Of a DNA stretch of 64,000 bases, positions 22,629 to 33,900 are shown piece by piece. The translations under genes and the position numbers were made by a program. The notes beneath the pieces are model-generated. The model worked only from the letters and a program-made list of their open reading frames with translations, ran no database searches and was not told the DNA's origin. Position 1 is the stretch's first letter; each line of letters starts with the position of its first letter. The stretch lies in the NCBI RefSeq assembly GCF_037975245.1, contig NC_092563.1, positions 2,197,001 to 2,261,000 of the forward strand, written 5' to 3'. The stretch comes from Apostichopus japonicus. Its lineage: Eukaryota > Echinodermata > Holothuroidea > Aspidochirotida > Stichopodidae.

Positions 22629-25128
22629 CTTACCAGTCAAACGTCCCTTTATCAAAACATCCCTGTACCAAAACGTCCCCCCTTTTGGTCAAAACGTCCC
22701 CCTTTTGGTCAAAACGTCCCCGTCTATCACATTCATTCACAGTTGTGAAGGTTATAATTTGGCTAAGTTATCGGCATGCAAGTTGGATTACAGGCGCTAA
22801 ATAAATCATGAAGGACTATATCGTTTAATTATATTTGATATGAAAAAGCATAGGTATACGCTTTATGTTTTTCAGTGAATTAACAAATTAAGGAAACAAA
22901 ACATATTATACAAGAGGAATTAAAAAAGAATTTGGATGTGTATACTATACAATATATATATCTCTATATATTATTTTAAATTGAGTGGAATCACTTATCG
23001 TTTATTCAGGGCTGGAAAACCTTGCGAACCTGCCGAACCAGGTTCGCGGGAAATCCGCGATGCTCGCGGGAAATCCAGCCTGGCTGGAGAAAAAAAAAAA
23101 ATCGGGGAAAAAAAACGAAAAAAAAAAAAAAGAGGACGAACCTTAAAAAAAAAACACGAAGGAGCAAAAAAGTACATCTGTAAAAACAATAAGGAAAATT
23201 TCAGAAGAAAAGTTTCAGAAACAAAAGAAAAATGTCCAGAGAGCGTGCTCGCAATTTTAGTCACAATAGCCTATAACGAGTAATGATGTGTCCCCAACCC
23301 ACTCACAAAGGGAAATGTCACACGGACACACACGGCCCAGCGCGGGAAGATTGCTGTAATAAATCAGCCTTGCGGGAAATGTTTTGAACAATATTGCCAT
23401 TCCACATTTGTTATACTTATATTGTATGTTAGTTAGTCAACGTTTTCTTTCGTATGAATTTGACTTCAATTCAGTGTTACCTCTAAGGTGCAGGATTCCC
23501 TTCAACTGACTCAGTAATCCCGCAAAGAAAACATTTGTCTGCTGGAAATCCCCGCATCGTTTTCTTGCATTCGCGATAAGTTTATACTCAATGCACATCG
23601 TATTCACTTGACTGTAAAAAAACTCCGAAAATCAGTAGAGAAATTACCAATTGTGTACGAAAAGTAAGTTGGTACACCTTTCAAATTTTACGAAAGATCC
23701 AGCAAAACACTTTCGAAAAATTCACGCGAAACTGGCATATCGTGCTAAATGCAACTAATGTCATGTATACAAGGCTCTAGTACACCCATTTATGAATAAA
23801 CCGTAAGACCACATCTGGTGTTAAGCGGGGGGAAAAGAAAGTATTTTCTAGAATTTCAAAAAATACGGAAAAAATAATATCCTACCATAGTTAAGTGCAT
23901 AGCAAATAGCCTAACCACCTCGTCGGTTATGGATCTCACGTAACTACAAAAACACAACTAATTGTATTTTGCGAACTTGACATTTTCTACAAGAACATGG
24001 AAATAATATTAAGCATTTAGTTAATCATGCCAAGTGGTCTAAAACATATTTTATTACAAGGTTTTACTTTCATAAAGATGGCCATAGCTAGTGGGGCCTC
24101 GATGTGCTGCGTGTATCATGGGGAATACTCCATGAAACGTTTCTTGGAAACGTGCCAAAAATGTTAACAAACGGGTGTAAGACAGGGCATGGGCGCGCAG
24201 TTGTTTGGTAAGGTACAGTACCTGGGAAAATTCGCAGCACATGTACAGTAAGTAGCCTACCGTAGTACAGTATATAAGTAGGGACCGTACTGCAGTTGTA
24301 AACTGATGTACGTATAGTGTGCGCGGGGCTTTGCCGAACGTTGTTTGTTTCATAATATCGGAAGTTCTGTAAGTTAACTTTTTAAAGATTGTAAGGCAGA
24401 TTAAATCTTTTTTCATTTTATAACATAATATAGCTACTCTAACTTGTCATTTTCAAATTTTCATCAGCTTCGTGACAATTTAAATTAAAAAAGTTGTCAG
24501 TATTTTGCATCCTCAACTGCGAGTTTTTTATCGCCAGACACGCAAAAATACCAACATTTTCCGGGGTCTTTTCCCCCTCAACCCCACAGGGGTTCCAACC
24601 CTTGACCCTACCAGGCCCCTAGGGCGGGCCCCTGGACCCCACGCCTTTATACTTGCACGCTACGCATGCTCGGCGTGTTCGCTACGCGAACACCGGCGGG
24701 AAATCGGAAGTGTGTTCGCGGGAAATTGAACAAGGTTTTCCAACACTGCGTTTATTTTTACGAAGTAAAATTTTGTCACGGGTACTTGCCCCTGTTGATA
24801 TTTGACATTTTGAAGTATAGAATATATCGTTCGATTACCTTTAGTGTGGTAACGTTACATTCTCTTTTCTATTTATATTATCTTACCTCAGAAAATTATA
24901 CTCAAAAATGTTTCCGCCCTCATAATCGGCACTTCCCACTCCTAAAAACTGTGTTTTTAACCTAAACTATACTTATCCCTACTCTTTGATTTGAACTAAA
25001 AACATCCACACTTGCATTCCAACTGATTATAAAAGCGGGGACGTTTTGACTAAAGGGGACGTTTTGACTGCGGGGACGTTTTGGTAAAAAGCGGGGACGT
25101 TCTGGTAAGGGGATGTTTTGACTGGATA
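22629..25128. mobile_element. 2.5-kb inverted-repeat (foldback/MULE-like) element
   Basis: The left arm (22629 to about 22725) and right arm (about 25034-25128) are inverted copies of each other. Each is built from about five iterations of a motif like ACCAAAACGTCCCC. The outer ends read CTTACCAGTCAAACGTCCC and, reverse-complemented from the right, TATCCAGTCAAAACATCCC. An 11-bp direct repeat flanks them. Long arms with internal repeats and a 9-11-bp target duplication recall foldback or Mutator-like non-autonomous elements. No transposase is recognisable. Removing the nested hAT element leaves about 750 bp. Confidence 0.75.
23007..24748. mobile_element. Nested non-autonomous hAT element with 8-bp TSD
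   Basis: The left end is CAGGGCTGGAAAACCTTG (23007-23024). The right end, reverse-complemented, is CAGTGTTGGAAAACCTTG (24731-24748), a 16/18 match. The flanking octamers are identical: CGTTTATT at 22999-23006 and at 24749-24756. A terminal CAG and an 8-bp duplication are hallmarks of hAT transposons. The 1,742-bp interior has no recognisable hAT transposase; the short ORFs in it look spurious. Five copies of GCGGGAAAT lie inside. It lies wholly within the 2.5-kb inverted-repeat element, so it inserted later. Confidence 0.9.
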
Positions 25129-25139
25129 CCCTGGTAAAG
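25129..25139. repeat. Right 11-bp direct repeat flanking the 2.5-kb element
   Basis: CCCTGGTAAAG, identical to 22618-22628. It is followed by GTGAGTG, so AAAG|GTGAGT here also has the form of a plus-strand splice donor. I could not identify an exon that would use it. Confidence 0.7.
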
Positions 25140-26392
25140 GTGAGTGAGCCTCTTAACCTTCCTGATCTCTTCCTGGTGTTTAGCGCCAATAATTCTCTTC
25201 AATTCAGTTGGTTCAATTATTCTGTAATGCTCTGCTTCAAGTCACAATTCTACTTTTAAAACAGATATATGTGTATGCTTTGGTCAAGTGCTGTTGTGTA
25301 TTTATTGTATTTTTGGGTTATGATTATTATGAAAATATTCTTAACTATTCTAGTATTACTTGAATATTTTTATCGCATCTAGTGTTAAAGACAGAATACA
25401 CAGACAGATACTTACTTAGCAGAGTTTGTTTAAGATTCCTCGTATTTTGGATAGGACTAGCTGGAATAGCCTGATGGTAGCCTAGGTTAATACTACTTAG
25501 TCGTAATACTAGTGCTGGGCAAGGCTAACACTTATCTACTGAGTACTACTAGCCTACAATCGTTAGGCTTGAATTTATAAAATTCCCGCATTGAGTAAGT
25601 AACACTATCATTATCAAGAAATAGAATGACAACAATTTTGAGGTTGCCAGTCTGCAAAAAGGAGTGATATGGTCAATCATACCTGGATCACTGTACGGGG
25701 TGCAAACTTCCCGAATTCATGTTATCATATCTTAGTGTATCTTCAAACAATATTTGTCTTGCAACTTAATTAAAGATCGTGGATTAAGCTTCTCGAGACC
25801 ATGGTGACGTTCCTAACGGTGTCTTCGTTCACTTCAGTTATACACCCAGCCTTTGAGCTCCCGCGGTACGGTATGGATCGTATGAAACGTACTGCACTCA
25901 ATATTGCAGGCAGCGCATCTGTCTCACAGGAAATAAAGGTCAAAGGTCGCTATATTATGTAATACAGCCGTAGAAATAAATTTCTTCCTGTTTACGGTGT
26001 CGAGCGATCAGGCTTGGAAAGGGTCTGTGACAGCTCTGCAAAATCTGACTCTTTCGATTTTCGGGTGACTTTAAACACCCTGAATCATTAGTAATTAGCA
26101 GTCTTGTCAGTATTAAGTTGGTATAGCTATAGGTAAGGGTTATTCGGAATGCTTCTATAGAGACATAACCTAGGCTTGATATATTTGCAATGTTTAACTG
26201 CAACAGTTAAGCTACGGACAAACACACCCAGGCTTATAGGCTAGGCCTAGTGTAACTTAGACTCAGTTAGACCTCAGTCAGGCCTAATTCCGTTAGCCCA
26301 GGTGTTTAAGACAGCCAGGAACGAACACTTCAGCGCTAGTTATATAATGCTATAAAAAAAATGTTGCATAGCCTTTTGATTTTTGTATCAAG
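25140..26392. other. Intergenic/5' flank between the two transposon blocks
   Basis: No conserved coding exon is visible on either strand. The 5' UTR and promoter of EXOC2 should lie somewhere between here and 27891, but I see no convincing core promoter. Confidence 0.4.
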
Positions 26393-27677
26393 TAGGCCTG
26401 AGTCGGGTATCCGGGTACCCTACCGAACATTCTGGTAGTGGTAGTGGTACCCGAATCGAAGACGCACAATGTGCAGGGACCCATTTTCTGAGGGGGGGGG
26501 GGGGGAGAAATCGCATAACTGCTACGAGAGTGCTTTCATGATTTCAATAATTCCGTAGGTCTGCATGCTTGATTAATCAAGACACGCGAATACGGAAGAT
26601 TTATTTCATGAAATAACTGTCTTAACTCTTATACTAAGTGTAGATAGTTGCTTTAATTACTTAATGCTTCAAGTATTAGCCATTCTTAATAATTCTTTTT
26701 CGTGTGGATAAAATCACTCACCCCGAAAATAAAAATATAATACCGGTGAAAACTACTCAAATTGAAACCTTCAATCCTTCGCAACAGCAACAGTGTACGT
26801 AAAATACTACATTCCCTCTTCAAAACATAGCACATACCTTCCAAAAAATTGCCGATTTGCAGCTAATTGACAAAGCTACCCAAGTTTTTTATGCAAACCA
26901 ATGGTTAGGCAAGATCTTCCAATTAACTTAGTCTGGTGTTAGGCTACCATGTGGTCAAAGATAGCAGCAAAAATGAAAGTATTCGGTGAATATTTTAGTG
27001 CCAGCTATAACTGCGACACAATTTAAACAGATGGCTACATTTCCATGTTGATTCTGTGTGATTTTAGGCTACCATAGTGGTCGGAGGATTTTACACAAAC
27101 AGCTAGCTCTGGTAGTATAGTTGTAGCTACTGTATACGTTCGTGCATGCGTAAATATTGAAATTCTCAAAATGATTATAGACAGGATAACAAAACAAAAA
27201 TAATCGCAAGTGGCTTTTTACTTAACATTTATTCCAAATGCGTTCGTTTAGCGATGAATCTCTACACTGTCACAGCCGTAATGTCTGTTTAATTCAAGTT
27301 GAGAGCTGAAATTTATTACAGGAAGTGCCGTCTTGGCAACTTTTGACATGTAGGATTTGAAATCAAATTGCAGGAAATGCACCATCCCATGGCTAATGCA
27401 AACCCTGGATCGTAGTGAAAGAAACAGTCGGAATTCTTTTTTTTGCAAGGTTTTTCTCTTTTTCATGTGCATTTGCATTATAATTTATAATACATCAAAA
27501 CATGACATTCAGTTGTTCTTAACAACAGGAGCATGGATTGGAAAGGTTTATTTCGGAGGTGTAATTTAAGGTTGCATAGTGATCTGCCATTTATGTACAT
27601 TGTGTTTGGCTATTTCCACAATTTTTTTTAAATATTCGGTCCGGAGTTTCGGGTAACCGTTACCCGACTCAGGCCTA
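26393..27677. mobile_element. 1.28-kb element with perfect 17-bp terminal inverted repeats
   Basis: TAGGCCTGAGTCGGGTA at 26393-26409 is the exact reverse complement of 27661-27677. Weaker GGGTACCC/GGTTACCC similarity continues inward. The TAGG start suggests a hAT-type non-autonomous element. The flanking octamers GTATCAAG and GTATTGTG match at only 5 of 8 positions, so a decayed 8-bp duplication is possible. A TA dinucleotide duplication, as in Tc1/mariner, is the alternative. No transposase is seen inside. A run of about 14 G lies near 26493. Confidence 0.75.
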
Positions 27678-27891
27678 GTATTGTGACATGACCAGTCAGC
27701 CCCTAGGCTAAATCTGACAATGCTAGGACTAGGCTGTCTGACATTGAGGATGGGGGGATGGGGGACGGATTGGGTGGATCTAGAGGAGCAGTATCAATTT
27801 TAACACCAATGAAAATGGCTGTGGTTGTTTGCCCCAAATCTAAACGTTGTGTCATGCTTTTCACTCCTCTCCATTTCCCTCTGTCATTTAG

Positions 27892-27922
27892 TTTATCAGA
27901 AGGTACCAAACATCAGCTCAGT
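27892..27922 (+). other. EXOC2: EXOC2 5' UTR portion of the first coding exon
   Basis: A pyrimidine-rich tract ending TCATTTAG (AG at 27890-27891) looks like an acceptor 31 bases before the EXOC2 ATG. A non-coding upstream exon is therefore likely; its position is unknown. Confidence 0.5.
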
Positions 27923-30900
27923 ATGCAGAGAAAGCTAAAAGATCCTCCAAAAGTGACTGGGCTTTCACCCAAAGAAGGAATACCTGGAACCAAAGTCACA
28001 ATTCGAGGAGAAAATCTTGGGACTAGTTCAAAAGATCTTATTGGTGAGATTTTTACATTTGCAAAATCTCAAGTACCTGACCGACAACTCAAACCACAGA
28101 ATTCAGACATTTGTCCAGATCTTACTTCATAGCACTTACACAGCACTTAATATCCTGTTTCTATTAGAACGAGGTTTGAAATATTTCGTATTGTCAATAC
28201 AAATGTTTAAAAGCATGACTTGAAAGTAGCATTAGCAAAAGCATTAGCAGAGAAACAGAGGACAGTATTTCCAAACCTCTTTATTGTTGTTGTAATCTTT
28301 AAGATTGTTTGAAATGTTTATCAAATATGCTTTGTTTCCATCTTGTTTCCAAACTGGACTCACTCCTTATGCTTATATACTTCAAATTTCTGTCTCTGTT
28401 CTAGGTCTCACTATTTGTGGTGTTAACTGCTTATTGTTGGCTGAATGGATATCACCTAAGAAGATATTTTGCACGACGACAAATTGCAAAGCGGATGGAC
28501 CAGTGATTGTGACCACAAAGTCTGGAGGGGAAGGAACATGCACAGTGTCCTTTCGTGGGCTTCAAATTCTTCCAAGTAAGGAAAACTTTAGCAGATTTTT
28601 CCCTTTCAAAGTATACCCAGTGGTTATTAATGTGACAGCTATGGAATACAAGTCAATACTGTTTAAAGGTATTGAAGACTCGCCCCAAACCGCATGCCGC
28701 ACTCTGAAAAAGTTAACTTTGCAAGCAACTTAACCGTTGCTTGCAAGTGAAGTTTTCTGCTTGTCGCTACAAAATGCAGACAGTAATGAAACGTGATACC
28801 TTGTTATCTTTATCTAGACCTGAGATGTCCATCGCTGTATTGCTTGTACACTGTGCTGTGGGTATTGACCGCAGCTGTATGTACTGACTGTACACTAGTG
28901 TCTAATTACCAATGGTAGCAAGCTGTGTGTGTATTTTCTGGGATCGATGTTGGTGTCTAACACTTCTGTTACACCTCATTCGAAACTAGGTTAGATTACC
29001 GGCATTAGACGTTTCTTTTTGCGCGAGTCTTCACACCCTTTAAATAGAAACTGCCACTGATGATCTTGCTACTAAGTCAAAATCTGATTCCTTGAAAGTT
29101 GAGTTATTAATGCATGGTAAATATCTGTGTTATATCAAGGAATGGATCAAAATCACATTGGGTAGGATGTGATGTCATCATGGCAAATATTCTTCCATAG
29201 CTTTCCTTTTCTTTCTTATTTTTCGAATACTCTTTTTAAACGTGCTACATTTGAAATGTTCGCTGTGCTGCTTAAGTACTCTGATTTCATTATGTTTATA
29301 CCAAAATGCAATGAAATTCTCTTTGGATGAATAATTTGTGTCAATCAAGTATGAAACAAAACAAGCAGAATGTTCATTTCAATTGCTATGGTGATGTTGT
29401 TAGCTCTGTTGTGCATTTATAAAATTTCGTTAGTGCTTAAAAATCTTTTGAACATTTATCTACTCATAAACCTTATATTATTATTATTATCATTATCATT
29501 GTCATTATCATTATCATGATTATGATTATGATTATTATTATTGTTATTGTTATTATTATTATGAATATTATTATGATTATTATTATTATTATGATTATGA
29601 TGATTATGATTATTATCATCTTGATGCAGATGCAGAAATGTAAGTATAAGTAAGTATATTTCGTCTGCAATAAATTTGCCCCTGTAAATATTAAATTTCA
29701 CACAGATTGAAAAAAAAACTGCCAGGAGGTGACCATTCTTTGACTTCTAGCTAATTTTGGGGTCATACTGGTGACCTTTACCAATTGCCAACTGGGCTAC
29801 TATCCCAATGTCCTCCTTGAGTGTCATGAGGTCCCTTCAGTCTACCATGTAGAATCTTCACTCATATGTGTTTAACAGTGTATATTATAGTATGTTAGAT
29901 TAGGTTAGGTTAGGTTACAATCATTTCAAAGTTGACTGCATTCGTATACTATGATCCTCTCCTTATTTACTCTTTATTTTTATCTTATTTTATGAAGATG
30001 CCGTGAAGGAGTGTGCAATATGGATGGATGAGTCCTCTCTGTTTGGTCATCGCCTCAACAATAGAACCGGCCCTTCTTCTCCCATGGCGTCACAGAGAGA
30101 AGATGCACTCGGGTTGAAAGTGGAGACGGCTGTGTAAGTCAGCTATTATTTTCAAAACAATGTTTTCAATATTAATATTTCATAAGTGAATGGCATTTCT
30201 ACAATGTATGCCTATCTTGTGGAGAATATGTTTCTTCTGGGAGTTCATGTCAAGTCAGTGGAATTTCAGTATTCAGTTTTATTCAATTGTATTTTCAATC
30301 AACCAATCAATCAGTCATGACGATCAAGCATTACAAAGAGATTTGGAGGTTCAAACATAATAGTGAGCCCAACAATACTGACAATAAATAATATGTGAAA
30401 TAGAAGTAATGTAAATTAGTTTAGAAGTTTGTGTTTTCATTCAAACTTTGTAGTTAAATAACCTGTTGCATATAAAGACTATAGATTTCTACAAAATGTT
30501 ATCCATTGAGCTTGCTCAGGTCTTAACAAGTTTTTTTTTGCACACACACCCCTAAATGGGTTTCAATTACTTTTGCAGTCTAGCACAAGTGTGACACTAG
30601 ACATGCCCCTTATCCATTGTTATCCTTGACGAACAAATCTGTTTATCAAACTAAAATAACAGTGCCATAAATATCTGGAATTCTCTCCCTGTCAGTATAG
30701 AATAAATACATAGGGTCTACCTCTCTTTTTAAGAAAAGGGTCATATTAAACACAAAACCCTAAATTTTCAGACATTTTGGCTGCAGAAAGATGTTAAGTA
30801 TATATATATGCAGTTTATTAATATTTAAGCTATGTATGCTTTATAGTTATGTCTGTTAGTCTTTAAATTTAGTTTTGTTACTGTTTGTTACGTGTGTGTT

Positions 30901-33900
30901 TTTAGAGGTAAACACAATTCTTTTCTTTTTTTTCTCATCTTCTTCTTTTCTTTGAATATTTTTCTTGTTTCCATTTTTTCCTTTTCTTTATGGGAAGGTT
31001 TCTACTGTGTTCAAGCCCAAACGATTCCTAGAACACTTCCTTTTACAACTATGTTGTACTACTTTCCATGAATTAAGTATATGTTTGTATGTAATGTTGT
31101 GGGGGAAAAAGTGATATGGGATGGGATGGGACGAGATGGGACGGGACCGGATGAAGAAGGAGAGGCAAGCCCAACTAACATCATTGATTTATGAGATAGA
31201 GATCTTCCAACATGTTTGCACATATTTAGGCAGGATAGTGTGTTTCTGGATTTTTTTCGCAACGCTATTAATGAACGCTCATTCATTATTTGGTTCAAGT
31301 GTGTTATATCCGTTTGTCTCTTTACCTTAATTCTAGCCCTCTATCAGATGACGAGTTGAAGAGCCTTTTTCCAGAAGGTATGTATTTTTTGGATGTTTCA
31401 TTTGCTATGTGACTTGTTCCTAAAGCTGATTTTTGCAACATCAAACATTGGAAGTGTATTCTGTAGAATGGAAAGGGGGTGGGAGGAGGGGTGAGGGAGG
31501 GTCTTGTCAGATTGGAACTTTGGCCAAATCACTAAGGTAGTAACAGATCCATTGACTTTACTCTGTACAGTTTTGCTGAAAATATTTTGTTATGCACTAG
31601 CTACAACATTTATGTATGTAGAGATGTATACATAAGGACTTGATGTTGCATCGTCAGAAAATTGGCCACTCCACCTTAGGTATTAGTTGGCCGGTAGGAA
31701 CAGATAACTTGGGAGGTTAGGAGCAGATGACCAGGGAGGTTGTTATCCACAGTTATCCACTACTGTTCACTTTGAGGGTCTCCTCTGTTCTCATGTTACC
31801 TGCAGGGAATAATTTAATGCTCAAATTTTTTGTCTAGCAGTTTTGAATGTTCTGAAGTTGGTCACATCTAATATGCTATGGTCCCTGTGTTCATATGATG
31901 CTATACATCCTTGCAGTTGTTAACATGTTGCCCCATATTGCAAAGCATTTTTGTTTGCGATACCGGATAAATGATGCCCTGTACCTGGAATGGAAAAAAC
32001 AGTTATGAAAATTGATTTGGCAGTTGGTTGTTCAATAAATGAGTTGCTTACTAGGTAATTAAAATAAGTCATATGTTTTGTCAATGAAGTGTGATCAACC
32101 AGCCTTGTGAACGACAGCATTAAATGTACATGTTTCCTGCACGGTGAAATAAACCGTTTGAAGTTTCATGTGGAATGAATAAGACAGACTAATCTTTTCC
32201 CTCTGTTTCTTGGATCTTGTCACAGGAAGTAGCAATCTAGCTTTGAAGAACTTTGACCCCGGACGGTATTTGATTGAAAGTCACAGCAGCACAAGGTAAG
32301 GTTTAATAAAGTTTTATGTCGTCTTGTCCGTACTGCTTGTTTGACTTTTGGAGAAGCCTTGAAGGTGATGCTAATGAAAGCCTATAGAAGTACTTACAAT
32401 TTAATGAATATATTGCTTCTGTCACAAATCGAAGATATTCTATATATCATGATATAGAAAAAGGAAGTTACGTACTGGTGTAACTAGGTTCAATGATTCT
32501 AATCTTTTAAGGTAAAGTTCACAGGTTGAATGCATAAATATGTCTTACGACTCAAGTGAATTTAATTTTGTAACATAATAGTATCTTGCAAACGATTCAG
32601 AATTTGTAAATTTGATGCAAATCATCAATATTTCAGAATACATCGCGCCCATATTTTCCCAACATGTGTGATAGAGACTGTTTTGAGTATCACAAAGTAT
32701 TTTTTCCAGATTTGTTTAATGTTACTTTTTTGTTTTGTTTTGCTTTTTAAGGACTTTTTTGGACAATTAAAGGAAGAAACCATTCATAAGAAAGCATGCA
32801 TGCATTGAAGTAGTAGCAAGTGTTAATGTTTAATTTATTAACTTTCTTCTGGAGAGATGGTGTCATCCGAGGAAGTTTCCATCTCCACAAAAGAATGAGG
32901 AATGGTCAGATTTTTCTTTGCATTACCTGAGAAAGAAAAGTTAATGTATCCTTGAAGGGTTTCATATTAAAATTGTATTTATGTTTCAGTTTTGAAATTT
33001 CTAATTTTTTTTATTTTTTATGATTTTTAATACCTTTTCAGTTTCTCTGAACTGAAGAAAGGGTTGAGTAATCTGAGGGAGCAGTCATCAAGCATCAAGA
33101 CAGAAGGACCTCAAACATTTATCAAAGCAAACCTTAGCACCTTCATGAACTGCCAGGACATTCTAGCTAGTAAGCAGACCATGCTATTTTAGCATAAATT
33201 AGTGTATTGAGTTTGGTCAGTCGAGTTTTAGACATTACAGGATTCTGATACATGAAATATGGTAGCTCGGAGAGTTTGTTTCAAGCATTTATCACGAATT
33301 ATTAATTATTAGCTAATGATCAGGTATTAAATATTTCAAAGTGTAGCTGCCCCCCCCCCACCCCCCATCCCTCTCCCCCAAGTAGTCACTATATTCGAGG
33401 GATGATGTTACTACTACTCTATTGGGCAAAACTTCACAGATTGGTTCGAATTGCTCCCCTTTCTTATTAGTGACTAGAGTATGATTGGTTACATAGAATT
33501 TCCCCTCCCCCCCAATCCACTGCCTGCAATAATCTTTTGTTGTAATATGATCTAGAATGCTATGTTCAATGCCAAAACCCTGAAGTAATCCTTCTCTTCC
33601 AAAATAAATGCATGAAGTTGGTGCTTATATACTTTGATGACTAAATCAGCCCTCATCCCAAATCTTATATGCAAACTAGGTATGTACGTCAGTCGTCAGT
33701 TGTGAAAGTATTTTGTGTTGTTCGGCATCTTTGGCCAAATGGGTACTTCAGGCAAAAGTACATTGGCTGTCCTGTAGATCAAAACCATCTGTAAGGACAA
33801 ACTTTTGGTTCAAAGTGCTTTTCATTTTACATCTTATTGACCTGTTTGGACCATTCAACAGGTATCCATAAAGGTTTGGAAAAGCATGAAAACATTGTCC

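Noticed and set aside
22936-23283. Lys-rich 115-aa open frame
   Set aside because: It spans the end of the hAT element and poly(A)-rich sequence, with no domain and no exon partners.
24054-24965. Open frames within the hAT element as a possible transposase remnant
   Set aside because: None shows a hAT dimerisation motif or BED finger. The Pro-rich stretch near 24550-24650 looks like repetitive non-coding sequence.
29456-29701. Open frames rich in Ile or Asn/His
   Set aside because: They are translations of the TTA-type microsatellite in an EXOC2 intron.
29896-29918. TTAGG telomere-like repeats
   Set aside because: Only about three copies inside an intron; too short to mean an interstitial telomere.
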